Assembly: GCF_024679245.1 (NCBI RefSeq)
Contig: NC_090175.1
Location: 49,071,605-49,135,604 of the forward strand
Source: Pseudorasbora parva
Taxonomy: Eukaryota > Chordata > Actinopteri > Cypriniformes > Gobionidae
Direction of reading: 5' to 3'
DNA: 64,000 nucleotides
The stretch's first letter is position 1. Each line of letters begins with the position of its first letter. The notes under the pieces are model-generated. The model had not been told where the DNA came from, made no database searches, and saw nothing but the letters and a program-made list of their open reading frames with translations. Below are positions 11,187 to 48,011 of the stretch, in pieces. Made by a program: the position numbers and the translations under genes.

Positions 11187-12086
11187 GTGTTTTATGCATT
11201 TACATTTTAAATGTTCTCAATTATTTCAAAACTGTCATTTACATGTAATTATATTACAACTGTAATATAAAAGGATTACATTCAAAAGCCGTGAAATTAG
11301 AAGCGACCAATTAAAAATGTGGTAGCTTGTTACGAAATTTGAAATGAAATGTTTTTCATATTTAGTTATACTTTTTTTTACATTATTGCAATGACAAATA
11401 AAAACAATTATTTTACTTTAGAAGCAACATTTTATATCTCTCTTTATTTTATTTTTTTTCATAAATAAATATACTGCATATTGGTATGTAAATAAATTCT
11501 GAAGCTGGCATATGGTGGCCTTGACGTTAAAAATCTTACACAAGGGGGCAGCAAAGTTCATCGTATGTATAAGTGTATAATTTTCATCTTTTTTATTAAA
11601 ACATAATTATTTTAAATGTTTTACCAGTTATTTGTTGGTCATAATAATTATTTTATATTTTATGTTACCTTTTTACATCCTTATTGTTTTAATTAAAAGT
11701 GCTTTACAGTTTAATGTAAGACTACTACACACATATTGACTTAAAAATAAACGATGAAAATACTGGAATAAAGATCATCCCAACTAGCCCCCGTCTATTT
11801 TACATTATCGATCTATGTGCTTTATTCAATTCGGTTCTCTACTAATTGTTCAGTGTGACCACATTGGGAAAAAATGACTAAACAAAAAAGTGCATTGTTT
11901 CATTGTTATTTTACGTGAGGTTCTGTTAAATCCGATACTAAAATTGTAGAAAATAAAGCGATCAATCAATTACTTTCTTTTGCCCACTTAATAAGCAGAG
12001 AGAATATTCTATTTTGAACTTCGAAAGGAAAAGAAAAAATAAACACAACAAGCCCTGTTGTCATCAATTGTCAGAGCCAAACTGTT
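11187..12086. other. AT-rich spacer, no gene seen
   Basis: Between the U6 terminator and the ern2 promoter I see only A/T-rich sequence with short direct words. There is no ORF with family character, RNA gene or clear transposon end. Confidence 0.6.
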
Positions 12087-12097
12087 ATTGTTCCACG
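12087..12097 (+). promoter_or_regulatory. ERSE-II-like element upstream of ern2
   Basis: ATTGTTCCACG differs at one base from the ER-stress response element II consensus ATTGGNCCACG, bound by NF-Y with ATF6 or XBP1. It overlaps a CACGTG E-box and lies about 400 bases upstream of the ern2 ATG. A CCAAT in reverse (ATTGG, near 12160) is also present. Regulation by ER stress is an inference from the motif. Confidence 0.4.
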
Positions 12098-12494
12098 TGT
12101 TTTAAAATGACATCCAGTTTTCTCGAAACTCCGCCTTTCAACTCACCGCAGCGAGACAGCATTGGTCAAACGAGCTGTCAATCAAAGAAACATGGCCGTG
12201 CCTTCTAGTTTTCTACTGTAGGCTGTTTGGTTTGAGTGACATCACCAGTTCCGTCCCAACGCGGAAATGTGCAATATTTGTTATTTTATTACAGGATCAG
12301 TTGCCTGGCATGTCACAGACATATGCTGAACCGTAACAGTACTGTAAGTGATAGAGTATGTCGCTGTGAGGTTTTCCCGACACTACGTGAAAATGGCGTT
12401 TTGTTGGAGGATTTTGGAACCCGTTCGACCTTAGTGTATATTTACTGACACGGACCGAGAACACGCCGCAACTTTAACCAGATTCAGGGAGACA

Positions 12495-32436
<19,942 letters not shown>

Positions 32437-33503
32437 AAATCCGCAGAGACATGCTTGTTTGTTTCTACACTGGAGTGAAGAGGAAAAGTAGGGTGCTTGA
32501 AGAAATGCAGACCTTGAGGAGTTAGACTAAACACTATCGATCTACAGTTCAAAACTGTGAGCACGTTGTGTTGTAGGGCACTACGGACATTTCCTCCTAA
32601 ACATCTCAATGGGCCTGCTGATTTTTTATGCCTATGCTTTGATAGAGACAGGTTTTATAGGTCAGATTAAACAAGTGAGTTACTGAGTGTATTAATGGGC
32701 TTTTACAAAGCTGCCATTGTTTGCTGCTGGAACCAAATAGCAAAAAAATAAAAATGCCATATTTTCTGATAAACTGACATCAGCCAATAGATTTCTGTCA
32801 GTTTGTTTTGTTTTAGTTTTGGATTTTAACACGCAAGATTACGAAATCTCCAGCACACTACTTATATTCTTAATAGGTAGAATTCTGCATGGCAAAAGTA
32901 TTTTTGTATTGTGTTACGGTTTCTTAAAGGGATAACTCACTGCAAAATTAAAATTCTGTCATCATATTCATCCCTCATGCTGTTCCAAAGTCATATGACT
33001 GACTTTCCTCCATGAAACAAAAAAGGAGAATTCAGTCAAATTAAATCAAGGAGAATGATTTAATTCCAATGAATTGGGTGTTTTCAAGTTTCAAAAAGGG
33101 TGAAAAGTACTCTAATTCGTGGACTAAAAACGAAAAATCTTTTTTTTCTGTGTCATATTGTACACCAAGTGTTTTGTACATGTATTTGTGCGATTCTGGT
33201 AAATTGGGACTGTTTTTTCCCTCTTTGTGGTTTTAATTGCAGCTTCATGCTACATTTATGTATCTTTTACAGTCTATCACACATGCAGTTTCATCCTCAT
33301 CTCTTGATGTTACAGCTTTAAAACACAAATATGGTGTTTCATTGAAGTATTTTTACTGCCTGCTGTACACCAGTTTTATACTACTAGTTTAAAAATTAAA
33401 AAACACATTTATTTTTTATAAATTAAGTGTTGAGGATTTTTGCCACTGGAAATATTCACCAAATGTGGAAATACTAGTGCCTTTGTTTTTCTACCAAATG
33501 TTG

Positions 33504-33509
33504 AATAAA
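33504..33509 (+). terminator. Candidate ern2 polyadenylation signal
   Basis: AATAAA lies about 1.07 kb after the ern2 stop, in an A/T-rich 3' region. A later AATAAAAAAAC near 33885 is an alternative. It is only a hexamer match. Confidence 0.35.
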
Positions 33510-34521
33510 TGTATACTATGTTTTACCAAACAAAACAAATGTGCAACTACCAGTAATGGTTGTACTTGATTCAGATTAATGTTGTTGCAAACAGGTTTGT
33601 TTTGGATTCTCTTTGCACAAAATACTGACTGTATCAGGTGGTCACACACTGTGATAATTACAAGGTACTACAAAATATCATATAGCCATGGTGCATGTAC
33701 AAAAACATGCTAATACCATGGTACTTCTATGTGCCATTTTACTATAGCATCTACAACAGACTACTGGCCAACTTAATGTAACTACATGAAGAAAATGTTC
33801 CAATTAAACATGTTTTACACTGACTTGGTGCCCTGGAAAAACATTTTTAGCAGTGATATACTGTTTTTTTTGCTTAGTGCACAAATAAAAAAACGGTACT
33901 TTTTAAGCATTTTGTTTGCGTTTTATATTTCCTTGCAGTTTTATTTGATCCATAAATCAGTCAGCTCTTAACAGAACAAGTATATTCCATCTAGTCCATA
34001 ATATTTTGTGGTGGTATATGCTGTTATTTTGCGAATATACTGAAAAGGTTTTAATAATGTCAGCTTTGTGATGGCCAGCGTTACTCTGAATGAGAATACA
34101 GATGGTCTTGGTAACTGACAAAAGGAAATAGCAAGCTTAAAAGGAAGAGTAGACATTTCATAGTGCCGCAAGTGCCTGGAAGTTCCCTCATGGTCAGGTC
34201 TTCACTCAAACCTTGCGTTATTTGCCCACGCCATTTTAACAAGGCATACATCTAGAAAGTACATATGCTTGTGGCATAAATCAATCCTCTAATGCAGAAT
34301 ATGCAATATACTACAGGTCCTTCTCACTTTATTTCACTCAAACTAAAAACACTAAATCTCAAACCACTTGCAAAATTGTCTTTTAAGTTGACCCAGTTTC
34401 ATGTCGATTCAAACAAAACACTTATTTCCAAAACATTTGTATTTTAATTAAACTCGTAATTATAAACTTGTATGCATCATTAACAGTATCTAACAAAAAT
34501 CACAAATTCTCTAAAAGGATC

Positions 34522-34527
34522 TTTATT
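34522..34527 (-). terminator. Candidate plk1 polyadenylation signal
   Basis: TTTATT on the plus strand (AATAAA on the minus) lies about 340 bases beyond the plk1 stop. A second hexamer is near 34330. Confidence 0.4.
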
Positions 34528-34868
34528 TTGGAATACCAACTCATTTCCAATATTCTCTTACAAATTAAGATTAAATGTCCAGAAGCTTTTATACAAGGAA
34601 CAGTCAAAAGGTAAACAAACAAGTTCTAAAACATTAAAACATGTACAAGAGAGCATTCACATGATACAGATAGCTAGCATGGTCCCAAACTCCCCAACAC
34701 AGAAAAAGTGATAGAGTAAACAACAAATCCAGAGAAGGAATTCATAGTGCAGAACCCAGAAAACTGTACAAGTTGCGCTGCTGGAATATTTAAGAGCCCT
34801 CAGACTCAATTGAGGGAGACCAAAATCGAAAGGGACCTCAAAGCTATACAATTTATGCCGTCAGTGGG

Positions 34869-39871
<5,003 letters not shown>

Positions 39872-40194
39872 CGTTGCACAAGATGGTTTAAGTAAAATAA
39901 GGCACCTTAGAGTCTTGAAAAAATAAATAACCGAGGCGAAGTTTCTTGCTCCTTTATCCCGAGAAAGCACGCAATTCGCCAATCATCCACATCCGTTGCG
40001 AAGCACATTCAAACAATAACTTTAACAACTAGAAATCCCACAATGACCACTCACTGTATTTTATCTAAAAGCTATATTCACCCCCCTAAAAAGCGCATTG
40101 ATCGGATTTCGCTGATAAAACTGAAATTAAACGGGCATAAATGAAGTGCGTCGGCCAGCTGCTCTGATAGGAATGCAGTGAGTAGCTGCTACTT

Positions 40195-40234
40195 TTTGAA
40201 ATGTGCTCGATTCGTTATCTCCGTCTCTGATTGG
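40195..40234 (-). promoter_or_regulatory. Possible CCAAT + CHR cell-cycle promoter motifs of plk1
   Basis: In the plk1 sense direction CCAATCAGAG (CCAAT at 40230-40234) is followed about 30 bases downstream by TTCAAA (TTTGAA on the plus strand, 40195-40200). CCAAT boxes about 30 bases from a CHR (TTTGAA) characterise G2/M promoters, including mammalian PLK1. The pair is 320-360 bases upstream of the ATG. CHR orientation is reversed, so this is tentative. Confidence 0.3.
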
Positions 40235-40259
40235 CTGCTGGGATTTAAATTCTGACCAA

Positions 40260-41372
40260 ACAGAGCGAAGTATTATGGGACTCCGCGTGCACGCTCTGAA
40301 AAACTTTATTTAGTTGCTCTCTGGATATTTAACTTTGGGAAGCACTGGGCAACGTAAAATAGTTTTGTTTTTATTTATGACTTATAATACGAATTATACA
40401 TTTTATAAGGTCTCTGTTTTAACTTTTGCATTATATAAACTCTACTACTGTGTTAATTAAATAAATACTGGGTAAGATTTTTTTTTACAGTCTATGGTAA
40501 GATCCCACTGTCGATTTTTCTGAACCCCTGCTGTTTTTCTGGTCGACTACAATTATACGCAGAAACAAAACTATATATATATATTAAGTCGAAGATTGCA
40601 CAATGTTTAACCTTGTATAACTTTATTTTTATTAATTTATATATTCATTCATTTTATGCCATGTCTTGTTTTCCATTCTTCATATGCATTTGTTACAATT
40701 TCAAGTTTTCTTTGTTGTTGTTTTTTTTTATATATATTAAGAGAAAAAAATTTAAATTATCTATTTTAAATTTTTAACAGTTTCACTGCAGAGTGCAGAC
40801 AAGGCTATTGATATGTTACTGTATATTATTTGCTCATAATATAGGCTGCTAATCCTTTGGTTTTGTACATTATTCCATTTGTTTAATCATGCCACGTGCA
40901 CGTTTGGGTTTTTGTTTATACACATTCACTCATACGCATCTAATCTTGAAAAGTAAATTTGGATGTCAGTACCTAACTACAGTTTTTCCTCTAGCCAGTT
41001 ATCCCATGTGTTTTTTCTTTGTGTACCTTTGTGCATGTGTGTGTGTGAGAATGGTCAAATAAGGCCACAGTTTTGATTGTGGAGGGGAAAAAATAGTACA
41101 GTGTCACCTATCATTGGACACGTTTTATGTTTGTACACGTGTGGGTGTAGGTTTTAAAGGAGAGAAAGATAAAGTGCCCTTGAGACACAAAACCAAAACA
41201 TTTGCGAGGTCAGTGAGCAGTAACAAACAATACAATATATTACATTACTGGACCATTTAGCATTTATTGGTGTCTCGTACCAGGATCTTCAGTTATTTCT
41301 CATAGACTTCAAATATAATTTTCCATAGCATTCATGAATGCATATGAAAAAATAAATTACTATATGGAAATG

Positions 41373-41433
<61 letters not shown>

Positions 41434-41984
41434 TAATTTTATTTCTTTTTTTCAAATGGCTAATCAACCCATAAAGAGAAGACATGACTTAGATAGTTTT
41501 TTTTATAGTGTCTGTCTTTGTGAATACTAAGACGTGTTTCCATATAAGGTTGTTTACGTTTTTTTATGAAAGCTTTTCTATTCTGGCACTCACGTGTCAC
41601 GACTTTCCCAGTCTAGTTCATTCACAAATGCATGTATTCACTACTTTTACAGCATAAGTGTCTCTCTAATAGGTTGTCATGACAGTTAGATAATTTTAGC
41701 ATATAAAAAGGTGGGTTGAATGGTTGCAGTGAGAAAGGAAGTACTTATTTTTGCATAAAACAGCCTCCTTGAAAGCTGAATAAATTATAAATACGGTACG
41801 CTAAATTAGACAGTTTCAAAATACTGCCACCTACGCATAATCATTTAGGCTATCTTTGGGTCATTCAATACCAAACCAGATATTATTTTTATATTTTTAC
41901 CACTATTTTATTTTTTACATTAGTATGCTAATACGGCTGTGAACCGTGGACTAACTAATATTAATTTTTATGTAGAGTCAAGAG
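40260..41984. other. Spacer, A/T-rich, no gene recognised
   Basis: The segment contains a T-rich tract near 40720 and an (ATT)n microsatellite of about 20 units at 41374-41432. There is no long ORF with family character. Confidence 0.6.
41374..41432. repeat. (ATT)n microsatellite
   Basis: About 19 uninterrupted ATT units in the spacer between plk1 and the small GTPase gene. Confidence 0.95.
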
Positions 41985-42226
41985 GGAGTCTGGTCACCCT
42001 CCACCTATTGACCAATAACAAAGTCAGTAGTGTTTCGGCATCCGGGTTTTTTCAGATCTGCTCTAGTTACCACAGCTGCAGCTACAAATGTTCCTGCTGG
42101 ATCCTACAACTTATCTGGCAACCTCGAGTCAGGGGGGAGGGGGAGAGGGGATACACCACTCTAGAGTCATTTGAAAGTTATTGCAGTACCAGTTTTGGCT
42201 ACAATCTTGCATACACTTCCTTTAAA
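41985..42226 (+). repeat. Dispersed repeat, plus-strand copy (partner at 28812-29012)
   Basis: It carries 'ccctccacctattgaccaataac', GGCATCCGGG, GCAACCTCGAGTCAGGGGGG and a tail 'cagtaccagttttggctacaatcttgcatacacttcc', in the inverse order of the copy at 28812-29012. Noncoding. Confidence 0.7.
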
Positions 42227-42435
42227 GAGGAATTAAACGATTTCTGATAAACACTGTTACTATTTGAAATCAACCCAAACAAACACACCCCTCCCTTCAC
42301 TTCATTCTCTTTATCATATTTAGCAAAATAATGCTTTGTGAAAAATAAAGTAAAGAGGACGAACGAATGAAAAGAAATAAACATACAGTATAGTAAAAAC
42401 ATGCAAGAGGTGGTTGTTATTCACCTTTCGGAACA

Positions 42436-43275
42436 CAAATGAAGTTGTCTGGCTATCACCAGACCAGCTCAATCTTTTTAGACTGAACATTAGTCTGGGG
42501 AGTCTATTTTCTACTGCACATGAGGCATGATCAACAGGCATAGTTCAAATATCTACGCAATTGGATAGTGATTTAACCAATCAGACCAATGGGTTAAATA
42601 CTTTGCAGAGCAACGAGAAAACTCCAGGCAGGAAACATGTCAACAAACGTGTTGGTTTGTAGCATTGATCAGTGGTTTGCTGAAGCAGCAATAGTATAAA
42701 GTTATTTTTGCAGGTTGTGCAAAAAAAAAAAAAAAAAATTTAAGTGAGTGGTATTTAAACCCACTTGTGTGATTTGTTTGCTAAAGAAGCCATTGAGCAT
42801 CTTCGAGAGGTTAAAAGGAATTGGATTAACAGTCGTGCGAGAGACGCTCCCAGGTGGATCAGCCAGTCTGTGATTGGTCCCATCAGATTTGTAATGGTAC
42901 AGGTTGGCAACCCTGTCTGCACGCGTGCTGAAATAAACGATCTTAGCCGGTGTTGTAAAAAAATAAAAGAATTTATTGATACACAGAGTACTTACTCAAC
43001 ATGATCATCATCTTTGAGAGAAATTAGGAAGGTGAATGCAAACACGCTGTCCGTTTAGGATTCGAGTAAATATAATCCAAGCCCCTTTGATGATGTGGAT
43101 TATGTTACTGTTTATCATCTGTCCGTCATCGTCTAAAGCCCGCCCTGATGATTTCATTGGTCCAAACAGTTTCTGTTCGGAGATAATTACTCCTCTATGG
43201 AAGCCAGACCGAACTGCCTGTCCTAAAAAATTTGTGGACGGGGCTAAATTCGGCTGGCATCCAGGCTACAATTCA
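42436..43275. mobile_element. Probable DNA transposon remnant with TGGCTA/CAGGCTAC ends
   Basis: The left part reads TTGTCTGGCTATCACCAGAC and the right part GGCTGGCATCCAGGCTAC, like degenerate inverted ends of a common fish repeat. The interior has an A-run near 42721-42738. ORFs here are short and show no transposase motif, so this stays uncertain. Confidence 0.4.
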
Positions 43276-43966
43276 TATGGATTAGTTTTATGATGGCTTT
43301 AAGAACTTTTTGAAGCATCAAAGTGGTAGTTGCATAGCAATCTATGGGGTGACAGAAAGCTCTCAGATTTCATCAAAAAGATAAGATAAACAAAAGTCTT
43401 ACGGGTTAAAAACGACATGAGTTAATGACAGAAATGTCATTTTTGTGTGAACTATCTCTGATACACCACAAACTTTATGTTTGGACTCATTGGCCATGCT
43501 ATAATGCACTGTTTTAATTTTTTGGAGCATTAGGGACATGCGAATATGCAGAGCCCATGTGCTCCATATCCATATCCCATAGCAAAGAAAGGGTGTGACT
43601 TTGTGTTGAGTCATCCAAAGACATGGGCACACAGACTGATAAAGCCCTATACTAATGGAAAAAAATGCCATCTGAAAGGTGCAGAACTGACTTTATTTCC
43701 CGAAGGAAGGTCAGGTCATTCAGGTCATTAGGCTACATGTAACAAAACCATTCAAATGTTCTAAATGCACTAAATGAGTCACAGCAGCAAGGTGCAGAAA
43801 ACACTTATAGCCTATAAGACATTTTTTCATTGATCTGACCTAGACTCAAGAATGATTGCTGAATGAAGGAGATACATATTACACAAGTCTATTCCATGCA
43901 CAACTTGGTTGTAGTCACAAAGGAGTATGCAGAGTAGAACTCATACTTATTGAAACATCATTTTCA

Positions 43967-43972
43967 TTTATT
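43967..43972 (-). terminator. Candidate polyadenylation signal of the small GTPase gene
   Basis: AATAAA on the minus strand lies about 180 bases after the stop codon at 44151. This is a plausible short 3' UTR. Confidence 0.5.
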
Positions 43973-44150
43973 CACTCACTCATTAAAGATGGCTTTTGCT
44001 CTTAGTTAGAGACATCAGACATAACAGTGGTTATGAAACTATAAGCAATGTCCAATGTCCCTCAATTATCCAACATGTATGGAGTCTATTTGATCCAGAT
44101 CACTCAAGCATCAGTATGATGCATAATATATAGCGTCAGGTAAAAGTCCA

Positions 44151-44786
44151 TTAAGACAAGATACAGCTGTTGTTCTTCTTCATTGGAGGTTTTTGCCTTG
44201 TCTCTGTAAGCTCTCTGGTCATTGTCTGTGTCCGTCTGCGCAGTGCCGGGCTCACGCGGCTCGGTAACTTCATCTGTTGTAGCAAGTCCCGAAACACACC
44301 TTTGACATTCTCGCCGGTGCGCGCGGACGTCTCCACGAACCCCGCGCCCCAGTCCTCCTCCACCGCGCGCATCACCTCAGCAGTAGCCTGGCGACTCCGA
44401 CTGCCCAGGTCTGCTTTGTTCTCAATCACCGTGATCCCCGTGAACTTCTCCCCTTTCAACTCCAGAATCTCCTCACGGAGTCGCTGCACCTCATCCAGGG
44501 AGTCTGGCTCGTCGGCGGCGTATACAAGCGCAAACGCGTCCCCGGTTCGGATGCACAGAGCGCGCATAGCTGGGAAGGCATAACTGCCGCTCGTGTCCAA
44601 GATCTCAATGCGCACTCTCGCGCCGTCCGTGTCGTACTCGAGCGCGTGAAGCTCTTCCACCGTGCGCGTGTATTTGGAGTCGAAGCGATCCTGCAAGAAG
44701 CGGGTGATCAGGGCAGTTTTCCCGACCCCTGCGGCGCCCAGAAACACAAAGCGCACAGTCCGATGCTCCCGTACCAGCAAAGACAT
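44151..44786 (-). CDS. RASD-like small GTPase, intronless
   Basis: Single-exon Ras-superfamily protein of 211 aa, from the ATG at 44786 to a stop at 44151. The P-loop GAAGVGKT is at 17-24, the switch I TVEEL at 42-46, G3 is DTSG at 64-67, G4 is NKAD at 123-126, and G5 is ETSART. It ends in a basic stretch and CILS, a CAAX box predicting prenylation and membrane attachment. The pattern ILDTSGSYAFPAMRALCI is close to RASD1/RASD2 (dexamethasone-induced Ras) and a fish RASD-like group. Positions equivalent to Ras Gly12 and Gln61 are Ala19 and Ser68, as expected for a GTPase with poor hydrolysis. The coding region is markedly GC-rich against its flanks. A TATA-like box lies upstream at about 44921-44930. 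Substrate, effectors and exact orthology are not known from sequence. Confidence 0.88.
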   Translation of the reverse strand: MSLLVREHRTVRFVFLGAAGVGKTALITRFLQDRFDSKYTRTVEELHALEYDTDGARVRIEILDTSGSYAFPAMRALCIRTGDAFALVYAADEPDSLDEVQRLREEILELKGEKFTGITVIENKADLGSRSRQATAEVMRAVEEDWGAGFVETSARTGENVKGVFRDLLQQMKLPSRVSPALRRRTQTMTRELTETRQKPPMKKNNSCILS

Positions 44787-44920
44787 ATTCCTTCAGTTTT
44801 TAATTTTATAACTTGTAGTCTACAAGAAGAAATTTGGAATGCGCCGTTTGAATAACACATATAAATCTAATACTCTAAGCGTGCCCTCGGTGAGTGTTGA
44901 GGAGAGACAAGGATGCTGCC

Positions 44921-44930
44921 CTTATATTAG
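44921..44930 (-). promoter_or_regulatory. TATA-like box of the small GTPase gene
   Basis: CTAATATAAG on the minus strand is followed by GGGCAGC, about 140 bases before the ATG. This would place a transcript start near 44895 and a 5' UTR of roughly 110 bases. Only one motif supports the call. Confidence 0.45.
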
Positions 44931-45414
44931 GCTATCCGAATGCGTCATACCACTAGTTGTAGGCAGCCAATGCAAACGAGTGACGTGACGCGTGGGTTTC
45001 TGTGTTGTAGAGTTTCAAATTGTGCGAAATATGCACTGAGTTCAGCTAGGGGCCAGTTGGAAAGTTTCGGTCGCAAACTGGTGGGGTTCATTAATCTCGT
45101 GCAAAAATGTTCTGTTGATGCATTAAGCACCAGTTTTTTTACATAAAAAAAGTTTGTTTTGAGAAACACTTGTGATATGCAAATATATAATAAAGTGATG
45201 AATAATTAGCCTACAATAAGTTACCTTTTATGAATGTACCCAGAGGTGGACAGTAATAGCCTAAGCAAATTTACTTGAATATTGTACATTTTATCTGTAT
45301 CCTACAGTATCTGTACTTTACTTTATTTTTTGGGAAGCTTTGACTTTAAATTCACTTGAAAGACAAATATTTAACTTTTTACTCCACTACATTTATATCA
45401 AGAGGATAGAGAGG

Positions 45415-45480
45415 ATAGGACTATAGAGGCAGATGATTCGCTGTGGTGACCCCTGAAGGGAACAGCTGGGGAAAGTAAAG
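45415..45480 (+). repeat. Abundant cyprinid repeat tail
   Basis: GATTCGCTGTGGTGACCCCT followed by GAAGGGAACAGC matches a 'gatccgctgtggcgacccctga' repeat that I know as very common in zebrafish. Only a fragment is present. Confidence 0.5.
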
Positions 45481-45499
45481 TTGATTGCTTTATTACTTT

Positions 45500-47690
45500 G
45501 TTCCGTTTAAATTTTTTAAATAAAAAATAAAGAGTTTTGCATTTGTGGGATAGAGTATGGTAATAGTGTGCTTATGCTGTTCCAATCAGGATTTCTGAGC
45601 CTGATTCTTATAGGTGTGGTTTGGCAAACTAGATTTTTTTTTACTCTGCCCCAAATACGCTTATCATCAGGGTTAATTATTGAACTAATGTGTGAACAAG
45701 CCTGTTATTTGATTTCTAATTTTTAATCTTCTCGATCTTGGTGTATTGGGTGGCTGACCTTTCAAAGACTTTCATAAGATGTCAGGAAATTAGAGCCAGG
45801 GGGTTGAGCTTGACATCCAGTTTCCCCTAGCTGGATGTATTGGGTGGAGCTAGAAGGTCCAACCACACCCCAACCCTACCCATATATTGCCATGGCATAA
45901 CACCCATTTGGTCCACAGAGATGGAGCTGGACTAGGTCGAGATCCACCTATTACGAACTGGATGTCATTTGGCACTGCAGTGAGCACCACTTGGGAAATT
46001 ACCTTTTTAATGAGCTTAATTAGTCAGGTTCCATCTCGTTGTGCTTTCATGTGAAAACTGTTGAATACATACAATTATCAAAACAGCATTATTTGCTTGC
46101 TAATTGTCATTAAGCCTAACCAAACAGAAAGTGGATCCTGAGGTCAGTAATACTTCAAACAACTGTTTTATGAGCTCATCACGTCAGAGGTGAGTTTCCA
46201 TTCATTGCATATTAAAATCAGGGATTGTAATAAACGCGGCCACCTCAGAGCACCGACATTTTCCACACAAACACTGTTTATGCAAGGGCTATTTGCAGTA
46301 AAAGTGATTCCCATATATGCTATCTGTCTATCTGAAAGTCAATAAGAGACATGATTATTTTGGCTTTCAGTACTGCCTTTTCTGAACATTGTCCTGTTTA
46401 TTAGTATAGTGCAGAATATATATTTATAGAATATTTACGTGATTATATTTATTAGAGCAATAAGCCTGTTTGTGCTGTTGCAGTGTAGGTCTCAGGTGCA
46501 AGTGACAATTGTGACATCAGACAGCAAATGTCAGAGAGCTGACATTTTGCATGTAAATCCCCAGGATTAACATATTGGGTAGACATCCTCTTCACTCCAT
46601 GCATTATACACTACATAACACTATCACCTACAAGGAACCATGACGTATGACCCACTGTCATTGCATGGACCCTTGCTGCCCATGCTTGTAAAGAATGAAT
46701 GTCCTGACTCCTGTTTGACGCAAACCCCTTTTTAATAAACTGCACCCAAGGAGATGTGTGCTATTACTTTTCTGGATTAGTACAAATCTGGGCCTATTGT
46801 TTTTCTTTGAAGGGAGTCTTTGTGGCAAAGTAGTTCCACCATTTTCAACGAAGTGAGATGGACAGCATCACTCACATTTTCTTCAGAAAAAGTCTATACA
46901 TCATTCTAGCTACTGTCTTACAGTGGAAGCTATTTTCAGATGCTTTCCAAGTAAAAAAATGTGCATGTTGTTTTTAGTCATTTAGTTTTTTTTATACCTT
47001 TTTTTTATTAGTTTGTTATTTTAGTAGGCCAACATCAAGTTCAACTAAATGAAAGTATTTCTATATTTAATTTTAGTTAACGTTTATCATTTCAAGCAAC
47101 AAAAAATGCCCCCCCCCCCCCCCCCCCAATGGTTTTAGGCTAGTTGGTGGTGGGCAGTAGGCCTTAATATAGTTTAAGAACATTATAATTTAAGATGCTT
47201 GTTTTAGTAATGACAATTGTCATGTGCAGAAGCTTCAATAAAACTTATTATGTGCTAGTAGCACCTGACAAATAACATATAGTTTTATTTAGCCTATATT
47301 AGTCTACTACACGTGATCAGAATGCTTGAAAATAGACACCTTTAGCTAATATTCAGATCAACCACACTGCTGTTAATAACCTTACAGATGCGAGATAAAA
47401 GTTGAATCCTAGTCATAGACTGTAAAAAAAAATCCAAGCACATCAGCCGATTCAGCCCCAAATCTGCTGCTCTTTTTCAAGTAAAAGTCTGGTAAAAGAC
47501 ATTACTAAAGAGTCACGATGAGAAAGATAATGCATAGAGTCTGTGGGATAATGCATACGTCGTCTAAATCTATATCCTGCTCTTCTAGAGGTCCTATAAT
47601 CTGAATATGTAATAGGTTATATGCCTATTGTTATAATGTATAGTAAAAAAAAAAAAAAAAAAAAAAATCGAGCAACATTACTGTGATCTG
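45500..47690. other. Spacer between small GTPase and palb2, no gene recognised
   Basis: Short direct words (GTGTATTGGGTGG near 45741 and GATGTATTGGGTGG near 45835) and runs of C (about 47109-47127) and A (about 47644-47667) are present. No coding or RNA gene signature is visible. Confidence 0.55.
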
Positions 47691-48011
47691 TTATCGATTG
47701 TTTTCGTCTGCAGTCAGAACTCGCGGGATGGTTGAGTGCAGCAAAATATTCCGCAAGTCAGATTAGAAACGGAAGTCAAAACCAACTTTTGAGAGTAAAA
47801 ATTTATCCTGGGTATGTAAACGACCGTTTAGTAAATGAAAATTATTGTTTGTCCAGCCGAATCTGTGTTTATTCATAAGTACATCTCCGTCTGATGTTTG
47901 TGTGGTTGTTTACAATTACAGTGGGTTTGAGATTGTCGTAATTACTTCATGTCTAATGTATGTTACCTGCATCGAGTAAATAAATAACATACTAGCATGT
48001 TAGTTTACAGG

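Larger units (their letters stand above)
32437..34868. other. ern2 and plk1 facing 3' untranslated / intergenic region
   Basis: The stop codons of two convergent genes are 2.4 kb apart. A repeat with 'aaagggataactcactgc' starts near 32925. Single CCATGG-rich words lie near 33690-33725. A plus-strand AATAAA is at 33504-33509 and minus-strand AATAAA signals are at about 34330-34335 and 34522-34527. No further gene is seen. Confidence 0.6.

Noticed and set aside
39872..39982. Possible N-terminal extension of Plk1
   Set aside because: The open frame continues upstream but begins with TTG after a TGA; there is no in-frame ATG, and MSAGIAK is the family-like start.
42765..43293. Two adjacent ORFs (79 and 85 codons) before the small GTPase
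   Set aside because: They lie inside a repeat-derived segment, lack conserved motifs and do not join by splice sites in frame.
44170..44583. 137-codon plus-strand ORF opposite the small GTPase
   Set aside because: It is the antisense shadow of a GC-rich coding exon and has no family motif.
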